This document shows, piece after piece, positions 37,180 to 45,398 of a stretch of DNA of 64,000 nt (positions are counted from its first letter, which is position 1; each line of letters begins with the position of its first letter). The notes beneath the pieces are model-generated. The model searched no databases. It saw only the letters and a program-made list of their open reading frames with translations, and was not told the origin of the DNA. The stretch comes from Nannocystis sp. (GTDB taxonomy: Bacteria; Myxococcota_A; Polyangia; Nannocystales; Nannocystaceae): positions 930,001-994,000 of the forward strand of contig JADJRG010000029.1 in the NCBI GenBank assembly GCA_016712315.1. The letters are read 5' to 3'. Made by a program: the position numbers and the translations under genes.

Positions 37180-40100
37180 GCGCGGCGCGCGGCGAGCAGG
37201 TGGTGGGCTTCCGGGTCGTTGATGGGGGCGCGTATGAGCGGATCGGGACCTATGCGGAGGGCGGGATCGGGCGGATCTTGCGCGCGCGGGACCGGCGCCT
37301 GGACCGGCCTGTAGCCCTAAAAGAACTGCTCAAGGCGGACGCGGCGGCCGAGGATCGCTTCGTCCGGGAGGCGCTGCTGACGGCGCGGCTCCAGCACCCG
37401 GGTGTGGTGCCGATCTATGAGGCGGGGCGCTGGCCGTCGGGTGAGCTCTTTTATGCGATGCGTTTGGTGGAGGGGCGACCGCTGCTCGACCGGATCGCGG
37501 CGGCGCCGGCGCTCGATCAGCGGCTCGGGCTGCTGCCTCACGTGATCGCGATCGCCGAGACGATGGCCTACGCGCACAGCCAGCGGATCATCCACCGCGA
37601 TCTGAAGCCCGAGAACGTGCTGATCGGCGAGTACGGCGAGACGGTGGTGATCGACTGGGGGCTGGCGAAGGACCTCGCGGCGGAGGAGGGTGAGGCGCCG
37701 GCCCGCGCCGCTGCGCCGTCGCGCGGGCCGGCGAGCGCGGGCAGCACGGGGCGTCGCCGGATCGGCGGCGAGAACCTGACGATGGTCGGCGCGGTCATGG
37801 GGACGCCGGCGTATATGCCGCCCGAGCAGGCGTACGGGGATCCGGTCGACGCGCGAGCGGATGTCTATGCGATCGGCGCGGTCCTGTACCACGTGATCGC
37901 CGGAGCGCCGCCCTATGAGGCCGAGACGCCCGCGGCGCTGCTCACGAAGGTGATGACCGAGGAGCCAGCGCCGCTCGAGACGCGGCAGCCTGGCGCGCCG
38001 CGCGAGCTCGTGACGATCGTGCGGAAGGCGATGGCGGAGCGGTCGGTCGATCGTTACCCGTCCGCGAAGGAGCTGGCCGAGGATCTTCGGCGCTTTCAAG
38101 CCGGGCAGTTCGTGGCAGCGCACCACTACTCGCGGGCCGCGCGGCTGCGGCGGCTGCTCCGCCGCTATCGGGCGCCGCTGGCGGTGGGTGGGGTCGCGCT
38201 GGTGCTGCTGGCGACGCTGGGCATGCTCAGCTTGGCGCGGATCTTCGAGGCTCGCGACGCGCTGGAGCTCGCACGGGCCGACGCGGAGCGGCGCGCCGAT
38301 GCTCTGGCGCTGGAGCACGCGCGCAGCGCCGCGACGACGCAGCCGATCCGGGCGCTGGAGCTGCTGGCCGAGATCCGTGACACGCGGGAGTGGCGGCGGC
38401 TCCGGGTGATCGCGGCGGACGCCCACCAGAGCGGCGTCGGCGCCTCGCTGGTGGGGCACGAAGGGGCGATCAGTCGGATCGTGTTCTCCCCAGACGGGCG
38501 CTCGGTGGTGACGACCTCGGACGACTGCTTGGCGCGGATCTGGGACCTCGACGGGCGGGGTAGCCGCGCCTTGATCGGTCATACCGACGAGGTCTGGCGG
38601 GCGGCGTTCTCTCCAGACGGCGCGCGGGTGGCGACGAGCAGCCGAGACGGCTCGGTGCGGGTCTGGGAGGCGGCGACGGGGGCGCCGTTGGCGGTGCTGC
38701 CGGGCGATGAGCACGGGACTCGAGCGCTGAGCTACACCTACGACGGCGCCGCTCTGCTGGTCGGCCGCGATGATGACCGGCTGCTCCGCTGGGAGCCCGC
38801 GACGGGGGCGGTGACGGAGATCGAGCGCTGCTTGGCTGGATCGTTCGTCTCCGACGGTCGGCGCGTGGCCTGCGGCGAGATCGATCGTCTCGGGGTCGTG
38901 CTCCATGACCTGTCCGAAGGGACACGATTCAGGCTGGCCGTGGGGCGCCCGATCAACCCGATCACGGCGCTGTCGCCGACGCGGGAGGTGCTGGCGGTGG
39001 CGAGCTCGGGCAAGGTGCTGCTGTGGTCTTGGCGAGACGGCGCGGTCGAGGAGCTCGCGGGGCCGCCCTTGCCGTCGAGGGCGATGGCCTTCTCGGCCGA
39101 CGGCGATGAGCTGGCGGTGAGCACCAAATCGCAGGCGATCTGGCGCTGGCGAGGTGGTGAGCGGCTGCCTGATCTCGAGCTACCGGGGGGGGAGCCGCGC
39201 CGGCTGATCTTCACCGGAGACGGGGGGCACCTGTTCGCGGCGGGCGGTGATACGCGGGTGCACCTGTGGCGGCTCAGCGACGGCATGCGCCGCGCGTTCA
39301 CGGGCTTCCCTGACAGCGTCTCGGCGCTGGCGTTGGCGCCGAAGGACGAGCGGGTGGCGGCGGCGAGCTCGGACGGGAGCGCGCGGATCTGGCGCCTCGA
39401 CGGGCTCCTTGAGGCCCGTGTCGGGGGGCTGGCGACGACGACGATGGTCGACCAGGCGAGGGCGATCGGGATCACGGGGCACGCGGACGGGCGAGTCGTC
39501 GCTTGGGATCTGGCGCTGCGGAGGTGGTCGAGGCCGCTATGGAGCGCTTCGCCGCGAGAGGCGGCGCCGTCGGCGCTGACGACGCTGCCGACGAAGGATC
39601 ACTTCGTCGTCGGGTATCGCGACGGTGTGGTGGTGATGCTCGACAAGGAGGGTCGTCGCGCGGGCGAGATGACCCTCGCCGCGGGCGCCGAGATCACCCG
39701 CCTCTCGGGCTCGCCGACGGGAGAGCACTTGCTGGCGGTGACCAACGGCGGCGCTGAGGTGGGGCTCTCGGTGGTGGGGCTGGCGAGCGGGCAGCGGCGG
39801 CGCCTGACGGACGTCGCAGGTGTGACGTGGGTGTGGCTCGACGCGGACTCGCTCGCGGTGAGTGATCGTGGCCCAGAGGTGGCGATCTTTGATGTGGCCG
39901 CGGGGACGCGTCGCGCGCTGCTGCGCGATGAGCTGGGGCTGATGCAGGTGGCGCTCGCGGATGATGGCCGGCGGCTGATCGCAGGGGGTCCGAGCCACAC
40001 CCTGCGGGTCTATGAGCGCGAGACGGGGCTGGTCGGGGCGCTCAATCTGCCGAATATCACGGGGGTGAGGTCCTTGGCGGCGATCCCGGGGGGGCCGCGG

Positions 40101-40538
40101 GTGCTTGTGGCGGGGGCCGGCGTGAGGGTGGCGATCTGGGACAGCGCGGCGGGTGCTCACGTGGGTGCGCTGAGCGGCGGTGATGTGCCGATCCAATTGG
40201 TGCGGGTGAGCGCTGATGGCCGCTCGGCGGCGACGGCGGCGGAGGACGGGGCTGTAAAGCTGTGGGACCTGGGCTCCACGGAGGGGCGACTGCTGGGGGT
40301 CGTGGCTTCGCGCATCTCCGAGCTGTCCCTCGTGGGGCCGGTGGTGGCGGCCCACGCGGAGGACGGGCTTCACCTGTGGCTGGACGAGCTTCCAGACGAG
40401 GAGCAGGCGTTTCTCGAGTGGTTGCGGATGAGCGGCCAGGCGCTGACGCTGCGGTCCTCGCGGCCGGCGGTGGCGCCGAGCTGCGCTGCGGTGGCGCGTA
40501 ACCGAGCGCCGCCGCAGGCGCCGCTCGGCACGCCTTGA
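37176..40538 (+). CDS. Ser/Thr protein kinase with transmembrane helix and WD40 repeats
   Basis: The start is GTG 37176, overlapping the stop of the lipoprotein gene; the open frame further upstream is antisense-like and was rejected. Kinase domain: TYAEGGIGRILRA (Gly loop, 25-37), Lys49, HRDLKPENVL (140-149), DWG instead of DFG (160-162; Asp kept), GTPAYMPPEQ. One membrane helix at about 331-352 (LAVGGVALVLLATLGMLSLA). A short coiled coil precedes about 700 residues of WD40-type blades, for example LVGHEGAISRIVFSPDGR and LIGHTDEVWRAAFSPDGAR, then LWDLGSTEG near the end, suggesting two propellers. The propeller part is expected outside the inner membrane, where it could bind partner proteins such as the coupled lipoprotein; that is inference. 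Confidence 0.93.
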   Translation: MSAARGEQVVGFRVVDGGAYERIGTYAEGGIGRILRARDRRLDRPVALKELLKADAAAEDRFVREALLTARLQHPGVVPIYEAGRWPSGELFYAMRLVEGRPLLDRIAAAPALDQRLGLLPHVIAIAETMAYAHSQRIIHRDLKPENVLIGEYGETVVIDWGLAKDLAAEEGEAPARAAAPSRGPASAGSTGRRRIGGENLTMVGAVMGTPAYMPPEQAYGDPVDARADVYAIGAVLYHVIAGAPPYEAETPAALLTKVMTEEPAPLETRQPGAPRELVTIVRKAMAERSVDRYPSAKELAEDLRRFQAGQFVAAHHYSRAARLRRLLRRYRAPLAVGGVALVLLATLGMLSLARIFEARDALELARADAERRADALALEHARSAATTQPIRALELLAEIRDTREWRRLRVIAADAHQSGVGASLVGHEGAISRIVFSPDGRSVVTTSDDCLARIWDLDGRGSRALIGHTDEVWRAAFSPDGARVATSSRDGSVRVWEAATGAPLAVLPGDEHGTRALSYTYDGAALLVGRDDDRLLRWEPATGAVTEIERCLAGSFVSDGRRVACGEIDRLGVVLHDLSEGTRFRLAVGRPINPITALSPTREVLAVASSGKVLLWSWRDGAVEELAGPPLPSRAMAFSADGDELAVSTKSQAIWRWRGGERLPDLELPGGEPRRLIFTGDGGHLFAAGGDTRVHLWRLSDGMRRAFTGFPDSVSALALAPKDERVAAASSDGSARIWRLDGLLEARVGGLATTTMVDQARAIGITGHADGRVVAWDLALRRWSRPLWSASPREAAPSALTTLPTKDHFVVGYRDGVVVMLDKEGRRAGEMTLAAGAEITRLSGSPTGEHLLAVTNGGAEVGLSVVGLASGQRRRLTDVAGVTWVWLDADSLAVSDRGPEVAIFDVAAGTRRALLRDELGLMQVALADDGRRLIAGGPSHTLRVYERETGLVGALNLPNITGVRSLAAIPGGPRVLVAGAGVRVAIWDSAAGAHVGALSGGDVPIQLVRVSADGRSAATAAEDGAVKLWDLGSTEGRLLGVVASRISELSLVGPVVAAHAEDGLHLWLDELPDEEQAFLEWLRMSGQALTLRSSRPAVAPSCAAVARNRAPPQAPLGTP

Positions 40539-40662
40539 AGGGGACGCGCCGAGCCCAGGGGCATCAACCTGTGCCGCTCCCTGCGATCTGACCTCGAGGA
40601 CATGTCCACGGAGGTGGCGGCCGCGGGCCGCGGAGGCGCGCGTCGGGGTGGCGCAGTCACGG

Positions 40663-40668
40663 TATTAT
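40663..40668 (+). promoter_or_regulatory. Putative -10 (TATTAT)
   Basis: TATTAT is the closest match to TATAAT in this intergenic region. It would start a transcript near 40675, ahead of the Cys-rich gene; no -35 is evident. Confidence 0.35.
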
Positions 40669-40746
40669 CCGCGGGTCGACCTTTGGTTGCAGTGCGTACG
40701 CGCGAGCGAGAACGGCAGCCTTGCGTCGTTTCATAACACTCCTGGT

Positions 40747-41354
40747 ATGAGCCGGGTGGCCGGGTGGCCGGGTCAAGGCGCGACGGGGTCGAGTGGCACC
40801 ACAGCGCAGTCGGCGTACGTGGCGGCCCGCTCGCAGGCGCTACAGAGCCGCTATGAGCGCTATATCGCGCGTTCGGCGCTGGATCTGGCGATGGGCACGG
40901 CGAGCGCGAGCGAGGCCGCTGCCACACCAACCTCGATCGAGGCTGCACCCACGCCGACCCCGGACGCCGCGAACGAGGCCGCTCCCACTGACCTCGCGGC
41001 GCCCGCGAAGAGCACGTGGTGGTGCGTCTGCTACGACGGCGCGACCGAGTGCCTGCCCAGCGAAGCGGAGTGCCGGACCTTCGCGAAGACCATCGGCGAC
41101 GACCTGACCCACGGCTGCCCTCGGGCACGCCCAAGACCAAGGTCCAGACCAAGCTCGGCATGCAGCTCGGCAGCTCCTGGAAGGACATCGAGGCCGCCTA
41201 TGCCGACGCGCTCTACCTCGAAGACGAGGGCCTCGAGCAGTACAAGGGGCGCTCGGGCATCGTCGCCGGCTCGCTGTTCGGTGGCTTGACCTTCAGCTTC
41301 GATGAGGACCAAGACGGCGTGAACTCCATCGCGCTCGGCCGCGTCGCGGACTGA
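40747..41354 (+). pseudogene. Cys-containing hypothetical protein, split by a frameshift
   Basis: No family was recognised. The first frame (start taken at ATG 40747, with AACACT 6 nt upstream; open from 40648) encodes a helical stretch (SQALQSRYERYIARSALDLA), an Ala/Pro/Thr linker and a Cys motif region (TWWCVCYDGATECLPS, ECRTFAKTIGDDLTHGCP). After about 41120 the sensible reading moves to another frame: TKVQTKLGMQLGSSWKDI, AAYADALYLEDEGLEQYK, then GLTFSFDEDQDGVNSIALGR to the stop at 41354. The second part resembles a small alpha/beta repeat with G-x-S-W-x-x-I-E-x-A-Y. Either one base is missing or extra near 41110-41130, or two genes overlap. Confidence 0.5.
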
Positions 41355-41471
41355 CGCTTGGTCTGCGGCCGCGGCGCGATCGCGGCGGCGTCGCGGGCGA
41401 AGAAGAATTGTTGCTCATAGCCGGCGCCGCCCTCATGGCTGATTGGCGGGGCGGTTTTGAGCTTCAATGGG

Positions 41472-41493
41472 CCCTCCCCTCCCCTCCCCTCCC
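41472..41493 (-). other. Predicted G-quadruplex at the stop codon of the DUF2254 gene
   Basis: On the minus strand, five runs of 3-4 G are separated by single A residues (GGG A GGGG A GGGG A GGGG A GGG). The first G is the last base of the TAG stop codon of the DUF2254 gene. Single-base loops make a very stable parallel G-quadruplex possible in the mRNA and in DNA. It may act in 3'-end formation or mRNA stability. Confidence 0.6.
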
Positions 41494-42908
41494 TAAAAAT
41501 CGCAATTGGGAGGAGGTGAGCGTGAGGGTTGGTCCGGGACGCGATCTCGGTTCGGGTCACGCAGACGGAGTTCGTCGGCGCCGCGCCGCTGCGCCTCCCA
41601 GAGGGCCTCGCGCAGCCGCGCCAGGCGCTCCTCGAATCGGGCGATGTCGCGCGGTGACGCGATGGTTCGTCGGGCCGATTCGGCGACGCTCTCCGCTTGC
41701 TCCCGGAGCGCCCTGCGCCGACTCGGGCTGGCCGTGAGGCTGGCGATGGTTTGAAGCGCCTCCAACATCCGCAGCGAGATGGCGACGTTGCCGCCCGAGC
41801 TGCCTCGGATCTCATCAAACGAGCCGGCCACAAGGCTGGCGAAGGTCTGCCCCTCGGCGATCACCCGCAGCTCCCCGTCCTCATAGCGGCGGGACGACGG
41901 GATCTCCCGCGGAGCCAGCCGCACCAGGATCGCCATCAGGTGCTCCACGCACATCACAGCGGTCGTGGTGTCGTTGATGCCGGGTGAGAGCGCGCGCAAG
42001 GCCATATCTACGAGCTGGCGGACGCCGAACGCGCAATCTTGATACACCGTGCGGTAGCGATCGATGCTATAGGCGGCCCGCAGGTCGGCGATGGTCTGCT
42101 GGTCCGGCGGGTCCTCCAGCGCGATCGAGGCGAGCGGGGTGCCCTGGACCACAAATTCGCCGATACCGCGGTCCATCCGCACGACCGTCTTGTGCCGCCG
42201 CGCCAACCGCATCAGCCCCGCTTCATCCACGCTCTGCAGGTAGCCGTCGCGCTTCGCCATGATGGCCTGCCATACCCGCGTCGGAGCCGGCAGCGGAGAC
42301 GGCTCGGCCTCGTCCTCCACCGGCGCTTCGCCCGGCTTGTTCGCCGGAAAGAGCCGATCCACGGCCTCGATGGTCTCCTTCGTCACCGAGGCGATGATGC
42401 TCGAGGCCTGGATCGAGGTCGCGATATGATGAACGAAGAAGATGAGGGTGCCGACGCCGCCGATCGCCAGCGCGACGCTGAAGGTCACCGACAGGCTCGG
42501 AACAAACCCGCCCTCGTCGCCGCCGCGGATGGTGCGCAGCACAATGATGCAGTAGGTGAAAATGCCGGCGAAGATCCCCAGCACCACCTGCGTGGCCCGG
42601 TCGCTCATGAAATTCCGCAATACACGCGAGGTGTATTGGCTAGAGGCCAGCGTCAGCGCCACCAGGGTCATCGAGAACGTGACCCCCACCACCGTCGTCA
42701 TGGACGCGGCGATAGTCGCCAGCATCCCGCGAGCGCCCGCCGCGCTCGCGCCGAAGAGGCGCGGCCAATCGTCCATCCAGTCCTGACCCGCGGAGGAGTC
42801 CGTCTCGATCAAGCCGAGCGCGAGGAGCGCGCTGAACACGACGATCAACGCCGGCAGGAACCAGAAGCTCGCGCGCAGGTTGTCCCAGTGGCGCTTGAAT
42901 TTATTCAT
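41493..42908 (-). CDS. DUF2254 family membrane protein
   Basis: This 471-residue inner-membrane protein has about four membrane segments in the first 165 residues (FWFLPALIVVFSALLALGLI; ATIAASMTTVVGVTFSMTLV; VVLGIFAGIFTYCIIVL; VALAIGGVGTLIFFVHHIA), with the DUF2254 signature stretch LTLASSQYTSRVLRNFMSD. The C-terminal two thirds are soluble and helical, including LSPGINDTTTAVMCVEHL. The function of the family is unknown. Its ATG overlaps the end of the MscS gene by 8 bp, so the two form a translationally coupled pair; this points to a membrane-tension or ion-related role, as inference. The stop codon runs directly into a G-rich tract. Confidence 0.9.
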   Translation of the reverse strand: MNKFKRHWDNLRASFWFLPALIVVFSALLALGLIETDSSAGQDWMDDWPRLFGASAAGARGMLATIAASMTTVVGVTFSMTLVALTLASSQYTSRVLRNFMSDRATQVVLGIFAGIFTYCIIVLRTIRGGDEGGFVPSLSVTFSVALAIGGVGTLIFFVHHIATSIQASSIIASVTKETIEAVDRLFPANKPGEAPVEDEAEPSPLPAPTRVWQAIMAKRDGYLQSVDEAGLMRLARRHKTVVRMDRGIGEFVVQGTPLASIALEDPPDQQTIADLRAAYSIDRYRTVYQDCAFGVRQLVDMALRALSPGINDTTTAVMCVEHLMAILVRLAPREIPSSRRYEDGELRVIAEGQTFASLVAGSFDEIRGSSGGNVAISLRMLEALQTIASLTASPSRRRALREQAESVAESARRTIASPRDIARFEERLARLREALWEAQRRGADELRLRDPNRDRVPDQPSRSPPPNCDF

Positions 42909-44568
42909 GGGGAGGCGCCGGGGGAGCCTTGGGCAGCAGATTCTCCCCTTCTTGTAAGAGTTGAGCCTGGCGCGCCTGTTCGTCGAGCGCGCCCGCCTCG
43001 CTCACCAACCCGCCCTCCGCCGCGGTGGAGACGACATCGGGCTCTTCCGAGGGTTGGTGGGCGGCAGGTTGCGCCTCAAGCGGAGCTCCCCGCGTCCACG
43101 TCGGCCCCCCGTTGGTCATGCTGATGGGGACCCCCTGCGGAAACACCACCTCACGAGCCTCGTCGGGCATCGAGACGCCGTGCTCTTGGAAGGCGCGCTT
43201 CACCAGCCGGATCACCGAGGACCGCACCTTCAACCAACTGTGTGTGCGGCCGTTGATCCAGTAATAAACGCGCAAATTGACGGTCGCCGCGCCGAGGCTG
43301 TCGGCGAGCACCGCGGGCTCGGGCGTGCTCAGCACCGCCACATGGTCTGTGAGCACCTTGAGCGCGATCTCTTGCGCCTCGCCGATCGAGTCGTCGTAGC
43401 CGATGCCGACGATAAAGTCCTCTCGTCGGCTGGAATTGGTCGTGAAATTGCGGAGGTTGCTCTTGTAGACGCTGGCGTTGGGGATCTGCACGAGGTTGCC
43501 ATCCATGGCCATCAGGATGGTCGTACGAACGTTCAACTGCTGCACGTAGCCGGTCACGCCGGCGACCTCGACCAGGTCTCCCGTCTCAAACGGCCGCTGC
43601 ACGCTTAGAAAGATGCTGGCGAGGAAATTCTCGGTGATGTCCCGGAAGGCGATACCCACGGCCAGACCGACCAGGCCGGTGCCCCCCACGACGGTCAACG
43701 CCAATTGGGTGAGCCCGGAGACCCGGAGCACGATGTAGGTGCCGACAAGAACCACCGTCGCTCCGATGCCGCCCGCGATCACATTACGCAGCAGCCGCGC
43801 TTGAACCCGGTGACGAAGGCCTGACCGCGCCCTGCGCGTCGCCAGCACCCCAGCCCCCACCGACAGGCCCAAGATGACCAGCCCGAGCAGCAGCAACGGC
43901 ACAGAGACCAAGAAGTCGCGCCATAACACCTTCAGCCCGTGCCACGCCGGACCCCAATCCCACATCGATCGTTCGGGCACCTCCATTCGATTCGCCACGG
44001 CGACCACGTCCTGGGTGTTGCGCGCCAGATCGCCCGCCCACTTCTTGAGCTCATCGGACGCCACCCGCCCCTTGAGGAAGACGACCCCCTCCACGACCCT
44101 TACCTCTGGCGTGGTGAACCATTCGGTCGCATCGAGGATACTCTGGAGGCGCTGACGGATCTCTTCATCCCGCGCGACGGGAATGACGTCCACCTTCGCG
44201 GGAGCCAGCGAGACATCATCCTTCCCGAGTGGCTCGGCGCCGGTGCACTCGCCCTCTTCGTCGCAGAGGCCGCCGCCGCCGCTGGCCGCGTCGCTCGTGA
44301 ACGAGGGGGCGCCGTCGGGCTCGTCGCCGCGGTCGCTCGTGGGCTCGCTGGCGCTGGTGGGCAGGCCGCCGCCCGAGCGGCCGGGCGCGCCGAGCTCCGC
44401 GTCGTCGCCGACGCAGGCGAGGCCGCACGTGAACGCGAGCAGGAGCAGGCCGGTGCCCAACAGCAGCGCGCGTACCCCGTCTGCCGGCTCGCGCCCCGCC
44501 GCCGCGACCCACTCGGCTAGCTTCGCTCCGCGCCTCGGCCCGAACACCACAAGGACTCGCATGCGCAC
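42901..44568 (-). CDS. MscS-type mechanosensitive channel with N-terminal BON domain
   Basis: The N-terminus has a hydrophobic leader with a lipobox-like end (LLLAFTCGLAC), then an acidic Ser/Gly linker and a BON domain at about 118-188 (EEIRQRLQSILDATEWF to DVVAVANRMEVPER), both expected in the periplasm. Three membrane helices follow. The pore-lining region is in LALTVVGGTGLVGLAVGIAF, and the beta domain contains RPFETGDLVEVAGVTGYVQ and NLVQIPNASVYKSNLRNF, classic MscS sequence. A long Ala/Glu/Pro tail follows. MscS channels release solutes on hypo-osmotic shock; the BON domain may bind phospholipid or outer-membrane material. It is the first gene of a pair with DUF2254. Confidence 0.92.
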   Translation of the reverse strand: MRMRVLVVFGPRRGAKLAEWVAAAGREPADGVRALLLGTGLLLLAFTCGLACVGDDAELGAPGRSGGGLPTSASEPTSDRGDEPDGAPSFTSDAASGGGGLCDEEGECTGAEPLGKDDVSLAPAKVDVIPVARDEEIRQRLQSILDATEWFTTPEVRVVEGVVFLKGRVASDELKKWAGDLARNTQDVVAVANRMEVPERSMWDWGPAWHGLKVLWRDFLVSVPLLLLGLVILGLSVGAGVLATRRARSGLRHRVQARLLRNVIAGGIGATVVLVGTYIVLRVSGLTQLALTVVGGTGLVGLAVGIAFRDITENFLASIFLSVQRPFETGDLVEVAGVTGYVQQLNVRTTILMAMDGNLVQIPNASVYKSNLRNFTTNSSRREDFIVGIGYDDSIGEAQEIALKVLTDHVAVLSTPEPAVLADSLGAATVNLRVYYWINGRTHSWLKVRSSVIRLVKRAFQEHGVSMPDEAREVVFPQGVPISMTNGGPTWTRGAPLEAQPAAHQPSEEPDVVSTAAEGGLVSEAGALDEQARQAQLLQEGENLLPKAPPAPPHE

Positions 44569-44749
44569 GATGATGGGGGAGCTATCGCCCAGCCGCGCGC
44601 TCGATCACGCGCGCCCGCAGCGAAAAAATCGCGCGCCCGCCCCGACCGGACGGCACGCGATGCAGGCGCTCGCCGACCGAAGCGCGCGGTCGCGCGCGAT
44701 CTTAACCCCCCGTACCAGGCGTGGCTGTTGGTGACGCAGGCGCGTCGGC

Positions 44750-45316
44750 TCAGGGACACTCGCAGATCCGGTCGGCGGGGTAGCACTTGACGATGAACTG
44801 CGACCACTGACAGCTCGGGTCGAATTCGGCCAAGCACGCCGCGAAGTAGTCCGGATCTTTGAGGTCGCAGGGGAAGGGCGGGCCGAAAGTATTGGTCCCA
44901 AACTCGGCGTCGAAGGAGGCGAAGTCGCCGAAGATCCGGCCGTCATCGAGGATCAGGAAGTCGGCGCTTCTGCAGCCGCTGCCGGCGCAGTCGTTGTAGC
45001 GCAGGAGGCCCGGCGTGCGGTCGCGTAGGGCCGTGAAGCCGCACACCTCGCTCTCCGCGTAGGCGCTCGTGCCCGGTCGATCGTCGAGCTCGATGATCGG
45101 ACACAGCGTCGGAGCCTCGCAGGCCACGATGTCGGGGACCAGGCACGTGTCGGCGGTGGTGCTGCCGCCCGTCGATGCGCTGGTGTCCTCGGCGGTGGTG
45201 CTGCCGGCGGTGGTGCTGCCGGCGGTGGCGCTCGTATCATCCGAGTTGTCGTGCTTGTCGCCGCAGCCGAGCAGCAGCGTGAGGGCGAGCAGAGGCACGC
45301 CTGGAGAGAGCCGCAT
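44750..45316 (-). CDS. Small Cys-rich lipoprotein with Ser/Thr linker
   Basis: The signal peptide ends in the lipobox LTLLLGC (Cys18). A Thr/Ser/Ala/Gly linker (about residues 25-57) contains three copies of a TTAGST-like unit. The mature domain of about 130 residues has ten Cys (for example CLVPDIVACEAPTLCP, CDLKDPDYFAAC, CYPADRICECP) and is likely disulfide-bonded. No known family was recognised. The start ATG 45316 has TATCAT 7 nt upstream. It is divergent from the PQQ-like propeller gene. Confidence 0.78.
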   Translation of the reverse strand: MRLSPGVPLLALTLLLGCGDKHDNSDDTSATAGSTTAGSTTAEDTSASTGGSTTADTCLVPDIVACEAPTLCPIIELDDRPGTSAYAESEVCGFTALRDRTPGLLRYNDCAGSGCRSADFLILDDGRIFGDFASFDAEFGTNTFGPPFPCDLKDPDYFAACLAEFDPSCQWSQFIVKCYPADRICECP

Positions 45317-45323
45317 GGCGTCG

Positions 45324-45329
45324 ATGATA
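45324..45329 (-). promoter_or_regulatory. Putative -10 (TATCAT) for small lipoprotein
   Basis: TATCAT on the minus strand ends 7 nt before ATG 45316. Confidence 0.45.
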
Positions 45330-45384
45330 TCGCGTCGATGTCGATCGCGCGGATCAGCCTCGGCCTCGCTGCCGTAGATCGTGG

Positions 45385-45390
45385 GATACT
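45385..45390 (+). promoter_or_regulatory. Putative -10 (GATACT) for propeller lipoprotein
   Basis: GATACT ends 8 nt before ATG 45399; it fits the window-wide pattern less strictly (G at position 1). Confidence 0.35.
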
Positions 45391-45398
45391 CGCGGGCG

